In this document: positions 36,606 through 48,009 of the stretch, in pieces
Position numbering within the stretch: the stretch's first letter is position 1
Layout: every line of letters begins with the position of its first letter
Assembly: GCA_023055505.1 (NCBI GenBank)
Contig: JALIRH010000031.1
Span: 2,992,823-3,056,822, forward strand
Length of the DNA: 64,000 bases
Reading direction: 5' to 3'
Origin: Callipepla californica brunnescens
Taxonomy: Eukaryota > Chordata > Aves > Galliformes > Odontophoridae
The notes under the pieces: generated by a model
Told to the model about the DNA's origin: nothing
The model's database searches: none
Seen by the model: the letters and a program-made list of their open reading frames with translations, nothing else
Program-made: the position numbers and the translations under genes

Positions 36606-37224
36606 TTAGTTACATACTCAGTGAGATGGAGTATACTTCTATGTGCTTTCATGAGAAAATTTAAACCATTAAGGGATGAAAGAGAGTAAGCAGAATTCAA
36701 CCACTCTAACAGTAGAACAGAAGGTAAAAGATGACTTTTCAAGATACCCAGCAAATATGAAATGATACCCTAATGCTAAAAGTGTAAACTTGACACAGGA
36801 CAAATTTTTTTTATTCATCTTTAGGAGAGCAACCTATTAATGGAATTCTTTATGTCAGAAATGTCTAAGTTAATTTTCAGGAGACAAGGATCTCTGGTGA
36901 AGAAATCTTTGTGATTGCAATGGTGGGTGTCCTGCCAACAGGAGCACATCTATGGGAACACCATTACAGCTTTTATACTCCCTGAAACTTACCCGCTTCT
37001 CTGTTTTCCCATTGGCTGGGTTCTCCAAGTTCACAGTCTTACCAGATTTATGTTTGTCAATTACATTGTGACTTCTTTTGTTAATTCGTATTCTACCCTG
37101 TGCCAGCAAAGGTTTACATTTGTAAATTACGTTCTGATTCTTATTCTATCATGCCTCCAGCCAGTCATCATCCCACCATTCCCAAGATGTCTCAGAACAC
37201 TTCTTGTCATATTTACATGGTGAT
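36606..37224. other. Intron stretch, no gene seen
   Basis: Between CR1 pieces. Open frames at 36870-37109 (minus) and 36915-37223 (plus) overlap each other and show no motif. Confidence 0.4.
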
Positions 37225-37420
37225 TCACAGAATCGCAGAATCTTAGGGGTTGGAAGGGACCTCTAGAGATCGTCTAGTCCAACCCCCACTGCCAGAGCAG
37301 GCTCCCTAGACCAGGTTGCATCTGTTCAAGAGCTCCATCACCCTCACTGTGAAGAAGTTTTTACACATATTTGTGAGGAACTTCCTATGCTTCAGTTTTC
37401 CCCTTCTCCTGTAACCATAA
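37225..37420 (-). repeat. CR1 LINE 3' end (minus), fairly well preserved
   Basis: ATTCACAGAATCGCAGAATC, TTGGAAGGGACCTCTAGAGA and TCGTCTAGTCCAACCCCCAC are close to the CR1 consensus end as I know it. They are followed by GAGCTCCATCACCCTCACTG. 5'-truncated after about 195 bp. Confidence 0.93.
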
Positions 37421-37499
37421 TATACATCTATTTGTATGCATATATGTATGTAGTAAGTGTGTATGCATACCTGTCTGATTTATATATATATATTCTCTA

Positions 37500-37815
37500 C
37501 AAGGCCTCTTAACTCCTGTCCAAAGGCAGCAGGGCACAGTGATGAGCTCTGCTCTCTGTGACTGCGACAGGGCCCAAGGGAATGGCATGGAGCTGTGTCA
37601 GAGGAGGGTCTGGTGGGGGTTACATAAAGGGCCTGCATCAGAGGGCAGTGGGCATGGAACAGGCTGTCTAGGGCAGCAGGCACGGCTCCAATCTGCTGCA
37701 GTTTGGGGAGCACTGGGACACCACTCTCAAGCACAGGGTTTGAGTGGTCCTTAGTACACCCAGGTGCTCGACTTGATCCTTCTAGGTCCCTTCCAACCTG
37801 GAATAATCTGTGACT
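37500..37815 (+). repeat. CR1 LINE 3' end (plus)
   Basis: It contains GGCATGGAGCTGTGTCAGAG, GAGGGTCTGGTGGGGGTTAC, GGGCATGGAACAGGCTGTCT and a terminus TCGACTTGATCCTTCTAGGT then CCCTTCCAACCTGGAATAAT. This is a different CR1 3' end variant from the neighbours, possibly related to the one at 13785-14030. Confidence 0.8.
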
Positions 37816-37839
37816 GAGAATCCAGTGACCCTTTACTGC

Positions 37840-39190
37840 CTCTTATGGCCCAGATATGGTGGTTAGCAGTGTTAGAAGGTCCAGAAGCTGCCCTCTCATC
37901 ATACCAGGGGAGGGCAATACTAATTCTCCACCTGACAAGTAATAGTGGCTTTCGGGGGTGTTCAGAAGTGAGCTCACAGCTTTATGCCAGAAGAGGAATG
38001 AGGGATATTGATACTCCCCACCTGGTAAGTATGGAAGGGGGGCATCAGGAAGTGAGTTCCCAGTAATGGCAAACCATGTGTGAGGCATAGTTTTTGTCTG
38101 GGATAACTTACATAGCAAACTAGTGAGGAAATAAATGGTTCACTCCTTGCAGAAGCAGGTATAAGTCCTATAGAAAGGAGTGAAAACCATGCAGAACCAG
38201 CTGACTGCTGAATGTAATGGCTATCAGCAGCTCCATGTAGTCCTGTCAGATGCATTAGACAGGGAAAAAATTCTGCAAGGTGAATTACCACAGGGACAAA
38301 AAAAAGAGATTCTGACACTCAAAGTGAGCCTGGATTTTCAAGTTCTGGCTAGGTCAACTGACAACCAGGGTCTGTGTCCAGAGTCCTTATTAAGACCCTG
38401 GGTTAAGGAGTTGGAAGGAAGTGACAACAAATCCTATTGTGAGAATGAGGAAACAGTGATGGGACCGTTAATCAAAAAGGAGACCACTGATGGTGGAGGG
38501 GTCCCAAAGGGGGCTACCTGAACAATGATGTACTCAGCTATCACATTGTCAAAAAAAAAAAAAACCCAAAAAACAGAAGTGCAGCAGGATAGCTCATGAA
38601 ACAGACGGAATATGCATGGAGGGTATCACTGACAGGTGGAGTTGAAATTTTCTCATCAGAAGATGAGGCATAGGGATACTGGGGACCTGGAGTTTTCTTA
38701 AATACCAATAATAAAGCAGAATCCCGGTTCTTATCCCAGTGATCTGCTTTTTGGACCAGAGGCATGGACTCCCTGATAAAGGGAGACTCTGTGTGCATTG
38801 AGTCCCCAAGTATAAATCATTTCCTAGAAAATGAGCAAAAAATCTGCTTGTCTTCAAGCAGATACATTAAGGCACTTAAAATGTGAACTGTCTTCTCCTA
38901 TGTTGTTAGTAGCTGATTCTGACAGAATGAGCCCCTCAATCCAGGGGCTGATGGATTCTTTGAAGTTATATTCAGTTTAGCTACAACATCACATATGTGA
39001 TGGACCACAGTGCAGGTAAAGAGATAGTAGAGCTAACATGACATTGAGAGAAGTAGCAGCATAATCGATGAACAATGGCAGAAGGATGGTGGTAATGAAG
39101 ATGAATGTTAAATCTTAGCCTGCTGTTCAAAAGGAACTGTGAAGAAATCATCCTTCTCCCCATATACCAGGAGTATGGAGAAATGTATTA
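37840..39190 (+). mobile_element. Endogenous retrovirus gag-like remnant (plus), broken
   Basis: Plus-strand frames broken by stops resemble avian ERV gag in layout: a coiled-coil-like Glu/Gln/Leu-rich stretch at 38180-38520 ending in an acidic, Lys-rich linker. After it comes a YWGPGVFL-type block (about 38677-38700), then a segment around 38940-39080 that looks like a degraded capsid helix region. No pol, env, protease or paired LTR was identified next to it. The frame at 38180-38521 is the longest piece (113 codons). It is an old, dead insertion. Assignment rests on by-eye similarity only. Confidence 0.4.
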
Positions 39191-39204
39191 TGGGTCATTA
39201 TGAT

Positions 39205-39500
39205 CATTGAATCATAGAATCACCAAGGTTGGAAAAGGCCTTCAAGATCATCCAGTCCAACTGCTCACTGATCACCAATAGTTCTCACTAAACATGTCCC
39301 TCATCACGATGTCTAAATGTTCCATGAACACATCCAGGGTTGTTGGAGCACCTCCCTGGGCAGCCCATTTTAGTGTTTGACCGCTCTTTTGGAAAACCAG
39401 CATTTACTAATTTCTAGCCTGAAGCTTTCCTAGTGCAACATGATGCCATTAGTCCTATCACTAGTTACAAGAGGGAAGAGGCCTAGGCTCATCTCTAGCA
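39205..39500 (-). repeat. CR1 LINE 3' end (minus)
   Basis: ATTGAATCATAGAATCACCA, GGTTGGAAAAGGCCTTCAAG and ATCATCCAGTCCAACTGCTC are the hallmark end of a CR1 subfamily different from its neighbours. It continues with CATCCAGGGTTGTTGGAGCA and CTCCCTGGGCAGCCCATTTT. Confidence 0.9.
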
Positions 39501-39790
39501 GACCTGGTTTTATTCCCTTCCCATTTCATATCTAGTTTAAAGACCTCTCTACAAACCCTACCAGCTCCTAGGCAAGGATATGTTTCCCTCTTTGAGACAG
39601 GTGAGACCCAACAGCAGACCTCAGGCCAGGTGCTGAGTAGACTGCTCCATGATTAAAGAAACCCAAATTCTTGCATTTGCACCAGCCTTTCAGCCATGTG
39701 TTTATAAGGTGGATTTTCCTGCTCCTATCCTTCAAGTTCCAGGGCCTCATATCTATTACAAAGAGGCACCTGGGGAACCAAGGTAGGTTG
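39501..39790 (-). other. Probable repeat-derived spacer between CR1 tail and CR1 ORF1
   Basis: The sequence, with CCCAACAGCAGACCTCAGGC and TGCACCAGCCTTTCAGCC, does not look like ordinary AT-rich intron DNA and lies between two CR1 parts in the same orientation. It could be internal CR1 sequence flanking a large deletion or another old element. Confidence 0.35.
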
Positions 39791-40440
39791 GGATGGGGGT
39801 TGCCTGTGTCACCAAGTTGGAACCTGTTTCCATTCTTCCTCTTCTCTCAAACTGGCTTCCTCTGCTTGACTGGCAGGAGGGAGGGTCCACCACTCTTTGG
39901 GTGTATCACCCCAGTGCCTTTCTCTCAGAGTTGCTCCACCAGTCTATCTCCTGCTTGCACCCTCTGATACTCCTTAATCTCTCCGCATCCTCCTTGAGCT
40001 CTGCCACCACACTGAGTAGATCATCCACCTGCTCACACCTCATGCAGGTGAAATCCCTGCAGCCCTTCACTGGCACCAATGGGCTCAGGAACTCACTGCA
40101 GCCAGAGGCTTGAACTGCCACGTGTTTATGTGGGCACTCCATCTGTGTTGCCACATTCTTTCTAGCTAGAGCTTTCTGCCTAGTGTAGACCTTAACAGGA
40201 TTGTCAGTTGGAAAGCAGCTGACAGCTGAACCAGTCTTCTGAAGGGGCAGAGGTACTAAACCCAGCTTGCCTGCCCTGTGTGAACTGCCTGCATGGGGAG
40301 CAATGCTATAAGGGGCTATACCAGTGAACATCCTATGAATTGATTTTCTCAAAGGAAAAGCCTCTGTGATTGCTCCAAAGCAGCTCATGAGCTACCCCCT
40401 CCAAGATAGAAAAGGTAAAACCATTCCCTCTTCCCCTGTG
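39791..40440 (-). mobile_element. CR1 LINE ORF1 region (minus)
   Basis: The minus-strand frame at 39906-40388 (160 codons) has a Cys/His cluster then CRDFTCMRCEQVDDLLSVVA followed by ELKEDAERLRSI and EQEIDWWSN-like sequence. A CxxC plus short leucine-rich coiled coil, then the E.EIDWW.N motif, is typical of CR1 ORF1, an RNA-binding protein needed for retroposition. The frame stays open for 160 codons, notable for an otherwise decayed element. With the 3' tail at 39205-39500 it may be one CR1 copy with its ORF2 deleted. Confidence 0.75.
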
Positions 40441-43099
40441 TGCTCAAGAAGGAATCGCCCCAGGGATAACAGAGTTGAGGGAGAGGGCTCCCTATGTAGC
40501 AATACAACCTAGTGGTACAGGAAGTCGAAAAATCTGTACAGTAACAGTCCAGCTTTCTTTGCTGTTGTTACAATGCCCACCCATCTGTACAGAATTCTAA
40601 CCTCACAATAAGCATTACCATCACAGTTTTGTGAAACAGAGTGAACAGGGATATAAAAATCCATCTGTACTTAATTTACTGTACTTGTTGCTTTATGGAT
40701 GAGTAAATAAATACTATTTTGAGCATGAAAGTAATTTAAATTTGTATTTTACATAAGAAAACAAGGTCTTTGTAAACCTTACGTAACAGTAACTGAGCAC
40801 AACACATTTTCAGAGTCATGAAGACCTCACAAATAGTTAAGGCTCAATGACCACTCTGCCAGAAAAAACATCAAATGGTCTCAGACCCATTGTAGTAGGA
40901 AAAATCTCCATGCTGTACACCATCAGTGTGGCCTCCTGCTGCAGCAAGCACTTTTTCATGGCTCTAATTTCATGCCCCAGACAAACCCAGAGATTGTGTG
41001 AGGGGTGCAGAAGAAAAAGAAACTGACTGCATGCAAGGAGGCATTTGATTGAAGAATAGTATATTCTGTTCAAAGAAATACTCTCTACCCCTTCAAGGAG
41101 GAAAGTGAGAATAATTGCTCTGTCTCACCGTCATCAAAATAACTGAACATCTCTACTGTATTTCAATGCACGTAAACAAAAATAAAAGAGAGTAAAACAT
41201 GGCACCATGATGTTTGCTAAGAAAGAAGCTAATGCTAAAAAAAACTTCATCATTGTGTCAAATTTATTCCAAAGAATAATTTTGTTGGCAGATCACAAGT
41301 TCACAGAATGTGTCACAGACTTTAGCACTAGGGGAAGAGCAGGCCTAGAGGAATTTTCTAGCTGCTTCTCTTTCTGAAGTGGCTTTTAATTTCTAACATC
41401 ACAGCAGATGCTGATTGAAGTAACTTTTCCTGAGCTGCTACTAACTGGTCTTTTCATCTTTCATTAATTTATTTATTTTCTCATTCATTAGAAAAATTTT
41501 ACCACAGCAGCATAGAAGATTGCCAGCTTTTCTTTAGAATCATGCTCATTAAACTTTCCATTAAAAAAAAAAAATCTTTAAATTTTCCACTGCAGTGAGT
41601 TAGTTCCATATTGCAGTAAATATTTTGTCTATTCTAGGAATTAGAGTTTCTCAGTTACACAAGCGCACTCACTTTTTTCTTAATAGAAGGCAAAATACGC
41701 AAAGAAGGCCACACCAGAAAATGTCAAAAATTGGAAAAAATTGTCAGCAAAAACAGACCTTTACACAGAGAAACTGTCTGTTCTACAGCCAGTTGTGTGC
41801 AGATATCAAAAGCCTCCAGCTGTGAGATGTTTTTTCAGAACTGTTTCAACTTCTGGATCCTAGTTCTAAATCAGAAAAATGACAATCATATGTTATTTTA
41901 ACCAATAATGTCTTAGAATTTTTGACAAATTAGTTTTAAGAATGGTAATTTGTAGTTGCTTTCTGACCCCGAGACATTTTTTCCTCCCTCTTCTGAACAA
42001 AGGCGGTACAAGATGATCTCTGGCTAATTTTATTGTGACAGTTACTGATGTGACTTTGCCAGATTGAACTCAGGCAACAAAGCCAGACACATGTTTCTCA
42101 TGCTGACTCTGACACCAAAGCAGCAGCTTCTGGCAAAGAAGCTGGGTGAGATAACATGTTGAGCCACAGCAGCCTTTGTTCAGTGACCTTCTTTCAGCCT
42201 CTATGACAAAGTTATGTTGCTTTTAAACTCTTCACGCCTTAACTCACAGAATAAGTGAACTGGGCTTTGATAAATCTTCTGCACTATTAGCAGAATCATT
42301 TACCAAGATTATCTTTGTTTCAACTCCCAAAAAACAATGCCTTCACAACCACAGAGAAAGCAATGGAATTATTCATCTATTAAAAAAGGAATGATGATAG
42401 GGAGCAGAAAGTATTAGGCCTTCAGAACATTAAAGTCTAGTCTAAAAAGATAAAAAGATTTTAATCACTTAAACATATTCTTGTAGTGAAGAAATCTTCA
42501 CTTCAAAGTACTAAATACAAGTCCAGACTCATCACTTATTAGCCATACATCACTAGTTATTTTTTCCATCACGACAGTCTTTCTGTTTCATTATCAGATC
42601 ACTTTTTATTTATATCCACTGCTTTACTAGTAAAGTTTGTAGCATTTTAAAATGGGAGAACTTGATACAATAAATTAATGCTGTCTGTAAATATGGTAAA
42701 ATTCTGCCTGGTTATTTATCTGTTCTTGTTTAGTTCTGTGTGTTATGCTAAATGCTGAAGAGGAATAGTAATTTCCAAGCTATGGTGTTTAAGGTGAAAG
42801 GCTATATCAAGAGAAGTCATCTCAACAAATTCCAGGAGGTACAGAAACCATAATTTTTGTTGAAAGTGTAACAAATAATCAACAGTGAGAAGTATTGAAT
42901 TTTGGTAAAATGGATTGGAGGTTCACCATTCAGACACAGATAAGCTTTATACAGAGGGTCAATATTTTCTAAGAATTCACGTACCTTTTGCAGTGCTCAT
43001 AAGCTCTACCACTCTTACACTTTAGTTCAAACTTTCCTATGAAAATTTTTCATATTTCAGAAAACTTCCAATATTGCTTACCATGTATTTCTCACTGAC
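40441..43099. other. Intron stretch, no gene seen
   Basis: About 2.6 kb of AT-rich intron. Frames at 40837-41073 and 41625-41825 are without motif or context. Confidence 0.5.
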
Positions 43100-43345
43100 G
43101 CAACAGTACAAAGCTGCATCAAGAAAGGGTCAATTTGGACACTAGGAAAAATGTCTTAAATGTGTAGGCAGTCAAACACTGGAAAACTCTAGTGAGGTGG
43201 TTGATGTCCCAGCCTGTCAGTGGTCAAGTGACTTCTGTACAATGCCCCCAGTAACATGCCTTAACTTTTGGTTAGCTCTGAACAGATCAGGCAGCTGGAC
43301 TAGACAGTCTCTGTAGGACACTTCCAACTGGACTGATCTAAATAC
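43100..43345 (+). repeat. CR1 LINE 3' end, diverged (plus)
   Basis: CATCAAGAAAGGGTCAATTT, TGGACACTAGGAAAAATGTC, AGGCAGTCAAACACTGGAAA and CTGGACTAGACAGTCTCTGT then AGGACACTTCCAACTGGA correspond to a diverged CR1 3' UTR. Confidence 0.7.
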
Positions 43346-46300
43346 TAAATTCATTGTGAGGCCAATATGGAAATCAAAGCACACTTGTACTTTTAGTACT
43401 TTTATAGAAAGTATATTACTCCTAAAGAAGGAACTACACAACTATCCTACAACTACCCACTCTCAATCTGAAGATTGATGTACACTCACAGATAAAATCC
43501 TGTGTCTTCTCCTCTTCCAGCACCACCTGATTTCTTTCTCTTTTTGTTTGAAGGGCTAATTTTCTTATACATTTCCTACACATAGGAAAAATGTTTATTT
43601 TAAAAATATTGAATGATGAAAAAGGATATTTACTACTACTGATTTTTTTCCTCTGACTCACCTGTGCATTCCTTCTTCTACCTACTTAACTCTCACATAT
43701 ACTCAAACACAACTTCTCAAATAAGGCAAGTGATAGCGTTTTCTTTAACTTTGTTAAAGAACTTGCTTTTTGACAGTCTCTATGGAAAAAAGAATCATTT
43801 TTAAATTGGTTAACTCAAGCCTTCACACAAAAAGTTTACCCTCAGATAATGTAATTAACACATGTTAAATGTTATACTGTAACTGGATACTAATCAACAA
43901 TTCAGCAATTTCCACAGCATGACGTTGAAAATCGAAACATAGGTAATAAAATCTCACTCCCCTGTGCTGAGCTAGATCAGCTCTAGTAGGAAGTTTTATA
44001 GAGCAATTATAAAAGGAACAATTAAAAAGAAAAATAAAATTATATATTCAAAAACACAAGACAAATGATTGGACATGAGACTGGTAGCATGGAAGGGTGT
44101 GCTCAGAATGAGTAACTACAAAATTTTATAGCAAACAGTAAGCTGAATGTTTCCTAAAGAGAAGGCAGACAAAAAGAGATACCTGAATAACTTTAAAACC
44201 TAACAGGATTATTGCTATATAAACAATATTCCAGCTTTTCAGTTTCTTAAGTTAGTCTTTTTCCATGACAAAGTAATATAAGAGAACTTAAATGTAAGCT
44301 CAGTAAATATCCTTTTTGACCTGTATCAGTTGCATCATAATTTCCTAGAAGTGCAATTTCATATGTTTAATTTACCAACAGATGTGAGGAATCTACCAAC
44401 TTCAGTATTTGTAACTTTATATAAAGGCTACTCTGCAATGTAGGTAAACATAAATGTCAAATAAAATTAATAATTGGCAATGGAAAGAAGGCTCAGGAAA
44501 GTCACTGGGATCAGAAAGTAGGTCAATTATTAAAATAAATTAAAAAAAAATGTAAATCAATCCCTGAAAACCTTTCCACTAAAGTAGCATCAAGTATGTT
44601 CTGAAGGGTTCAGTAAGTAGTATAATTATCCCTTAAAATATTAGGTTCCTAAGATTTGCAAGATAACCTTTTATAGCCAAAATGTGAAAACTGAAGAAGA
44701 GTCAAAATATCTCAGAGAACATAACTGCTGAAATTAGGATAAAAACTGTTTGCTTAATTAAAATTGAAGTTTTAAGCAACTTGAAGGGCAATACAGTACA
44801 AACCACTCGTCCTGTCTAAATGCAGCACAAATAGTTTCAGTTAGCATCTTGTTTAGCACCTGCAAGAAGGCAAACATTTATTTAATACTCTCAGCTAACA
44901 ACAGCAGTAAACACCTTTAGAACCCTCCTAAAAAACTTGATTTTATTTGCAACTGTTAAAAGGCTTATTTGTGTATTCTGTACATCCATAAGTTGCAAAT
45001 TTGAACATCACATTTAGAGGGCTGAGACACTCAGCACAAAACAATTTGTTCTCCACTATTAAAACATCAAGTGAAGAGATGTTTGGTAGCTAAGGAACTC
45101 CAGGGCCTACAGAGGAGGAGAAAATCGGACCCAGTCAAAGAACAACATGGATGTAAGAAAAGTATCAATCAAAAAAACTCAGGTAAACCAACAAATAAAT
45201 ATAAACGGGCCAGAGGGAATTTTTCTTTTTTTTTCTTTTTTGTTCTTTTTTTATCAGAAAAAATAAAATATGATGCAGAGATGATGAATGTACTGAAATG
45301 TGGAGACCATTGGACACATTGGGCACACTGTTCCCATGGAATTATTCCACCCGAGCTGTATAGCTCCTCTGTTAAATCACTCTGTTGTCAATAGTTGCCC
45401 ATTATAGACTTAAGAGCATTTAATGGAATCAATCATAACATTTACAGTACTTTGCCTTATATTCACCACCTAAATGAAAGACCTATTTGCAGCCATCTCC
45501 TCCAAGTGACAGTAAGTCAGGCATGGTTATTTTCAAATCATCACTCATGAGTTTTTCTATGTGTAAGCAAAACTGATTTGCTTTCTAAAGGCCAATAAAA
45601 CTGAGCATATGAAACTGTGTTCTTAGCAGGTCTTTTAATGAATGTTTTTAATAAGAAAGCACCAGATCTAATTCTGCCTCACTTCAAAAACTTTGCAATG
45701 ACATTATAACCTTCTGAATCTGAAGATAATGGTGGCACAGCAAGGACACAGTTTATCCAGAATACTGTGCTACAGGAATTTATCCAGCTCAGTGCTCCAA
45801 GCACAGAATAAGAAAAGCTTTCCTATTTATTAAACTAATACAAATTATTTTGAAAATGGAGAGAAAAGAAAGACAAATCCCCAGACTTGGTAGGATGTAC
45901 TTCAAATGTACAAGCAGTTGATTTAACTGAAGCAGAAATATGTTTTGCATAATTCTACAATGCTAAGCACTGAAACAAAAAGAATTCTATAACATAAGTT
46001 GAAACAAAAAAAGTTTGGATGAGGCATTCTCATATTCAATTTAATTAATTCAAGTTCATATTCAAGTTAATTAATTAACTATCAAATCTAAAAGGTTGTA
46101 TGTTGCAAAGTATGTCTCTGTTTATTAGATCTAATTCTTCCCTACAAAATATATCCAAGGCTTCTCATTCTGGAGTGCTCCGGACAAGCCAGTGTATATT
46201 AGTGTCTAACTTGTAAATTAGACTCCAAAATAAAACTATTGGTGCTCATTACTTATTAACAACTTGTAACAATGAATATTCTCTCTTCCTGCCCACCCTC

Positions 46301-46498
46301 AATTCCTTACCCATCTTTCCCTGACTGTTTTCACTAGAGACATCTCGTGTTTCTTTACAATCAGACTGTGGGACATCAAACTCACTGCATGACATGCATA
46401 ATTTAATGTTCTACTTGTAGTCAGTTATGAGACAGATAATTCGTATACAGACTGAAATTTCATGTGCTGGAACTTCAATTTTCTTTGTACTGTCTTAC
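43346..46498. other. Intron stretch up to exon 2, no gene seen
   Basis: AT-rich intronic DNA with a T-rich tract at 45221-45255. The frame at 45071-45394 is Lys-rich noise ending in that tract. Confidence 0.5.
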
Positions 46499-46681
46499 CT
46501 CATTTTCTTTAGATGTGTACTGTATTTTCAGAGTGCCCAGGGCTCTGATCATAGCTTGCATGGCAGTAAATATATTTTGATACACCAATTTTGTGAAGGC
46601 TTTCCTGATTTCTATGTAACTTGATCCATGAATAATCCTCAATTGCTTAATGAAAGTACTTTTTCTACTTTCTACCTATGC
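46499..46681 (-). pseudogene. GNA14: GNA14 pseudogene exon 2 (P-loop)
   Basis: This is the best-preserved exon. Minus-strand translation gives [15 protein letters not shown], then [20 protein letters not shown] and ALGTLKIQY, almost the family sequence. The acceptor CTTCACAG at 46682 onward is intact. The GTAAGA donor lies 3 bases past the expected codon end. Length is 183 nt against 185 in GNAQ. In the P-loop (family GTGESGKS) an extra A near 46673 shifts the frame and the Gly before Lys has become Arg (46664-46666), so GTP binding would be lost. There is also an in-frame 3-nt loss in the SEED segment and a small loss before the exon end. Confidence 0.95.
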
Positions 46682-48009
46682 CTGTGAAGTGAGGAGGGGA
46701 GAAGAGAGGAAAAAAAGCCCAAAAAACTACAACAGTATAGGCTTTGCAGATTCTAGAATTAGAAAATATTTGTAAACACATATGCAAGGATGTGCATCTT
46801 ATCCCACTGCATAATGTCCACCACTAACAGTAGTAACAGTTTTGAGTTTTCTGTGGTCTCTGTTTTAATCAAAATATTTGTAGCTTTCAGTTTGTTTGCT
46901 TGTTTGTTTTGTTTAAAGACACGTGGAAGTATTTTTTTATAATACACCTCATGGGGTTTAACCTAAGCACCCAATGTTTTGAAGCCATATTACAAAACAA
47001 GCAGGACAAGTGAGTGCAAGAGAAAGAAATGTTTGTTTATAGATGAAATTCCTCACAGATGAAAGATTGTACTGGGTTTATATACTGTTTATATCTTAAT
47101 AATAAAGTCTGTAATAATTCTGAACATGGAGTAGAATTTTATCTTTAGGTCATGTTACTTACTTTAACATTTCTACTGACTTACATCAATACTGACCGAA
47201 AACTTGCTAGTTCAAATCACATAAAGTGCACTTGTTACTTTCATTTACTATATGAAACAATATTATATGAAAAACAGATTAACAGACAGGTATTAAAAAT
47301 TCACTGGGTAACTAATGCCTTTCATAAAATTTTTTGTCTTTATATATTGCTTTATGCTCGTTTACATGTTAAAGCAATGTATTTCCTAACACTATTCTGT
47401 ATGAAAGCCTTGTACCTCTGCTCTTTCCTCTTAGTCTCACAGCAGAAAAATGTCTGTACAGACATGCCTTCAGTCATTCAGGCACTGCCTTGTATTCCAC
47501 ACTCTGTAAATGTTGGTCATGTTTTACTCCTATAGTAAAACTATGAGAAGAGTAGACAATATTTCCCCACAGAACCCTCCCTACATCTTAAAACTTTGAA
47601 CTTAGCTTGGTAATGTTTGCTAACCAACTGTACTGCATCTCTCAAGTATTTGGCTGGTCTTTAAAGGCATGGAAACATTTTTCATCCTCAGAATGCTTTA
47701 TTAAGGGTTTTCCAAGCTCTAAAACTTTATTATTCATTTGGAACCTGGATACTTTCACCTTCATATATGCTTCCTGTACTTAATAAATCTTCCCATCTAC
47801 CTTCTCTACATGCTGTTGGTTTTATAAATCTCTTATCACATTCACCTTCAGCTATACTTTTTCCAGACTGAATTACCTCATTTCAGTTCTGATGTGGATG
47901 ATGCTCCCTGGTTTGGTCTTCCCCTTGACTCATTTTTAAGCTTTCCCAGTTCTATACTTATATATTCTGAGAACACCAAAACTTCAAACAGGAGTATCCT
48001 CCTGCAACT
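46682..48009 (-). other. GNA14 pseudogene intron 1, first stretch
   Basis: Intron DNA 5' of exon 2 on the gene's strand. It includes the longest non-repeat open frame of the window (47152-47535, plus, 127 codons), hydrophobic and AT-driven, with no family resemblance or promoter context. Confidence 0.55.

Larger units (their letters stand above)
17613..46498 (-). other. GNA14 pseudogene intron 2 (about 29 kb)
   Basis: The interval between exons 3 and 2. It contains many CR1 pieces, an ERV gag-like remnant, and copy 2 of the unnamed repeat, listed separately. Stretches between them hold no gene that I can support. Confidence 0.75.
12355..46681 (-). pseudogene. GNA14: GNA14 unitary-type pseudogene, exons 7 to 2 (whole visible span)
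   Basis: This minus-strand gene encoded a Gq-class G-protein alpha subunit, which in other vertebrates couples receptors to phospholipase C-beta. The six recognisable exons are in the canonical order and at canonical boundaries, with introns kept, so it is not a processed copy. The residues [23 protein letters not shown] and the C-terminus [11 protein letters not shown] point to GNA14 rather than GNAQ, and the position tail-to-tail with VPS13A matches GNA14 synteny. Inactivating changes are frameshifts in exon 2 (+1), exon 5 (+1), exon 6 (-1) and exon 7 (-13, -2), and nonsense codons in exon 3 (one) and exon 6 (two). Exon 4 is heavily eroded. Exon 1 was not found before the window edge. Confidence 0.9.

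Noticed and set aside
12355..46681. Assigning the G-alpha exons to GNAQ or to a processed retrocopy
   Set aside because: The ECDNE and WFLNSS residues fit GNA14. Introns are present at family positions, so it is not a retrocopy.
47152..47535. 127-codon plus-strand open frame, the longest outside repeats
   Set aside because: It is hydrophobic with AT-driven codons, has no recognisable motif, and lies antisense in an intron without promoter or splice context.
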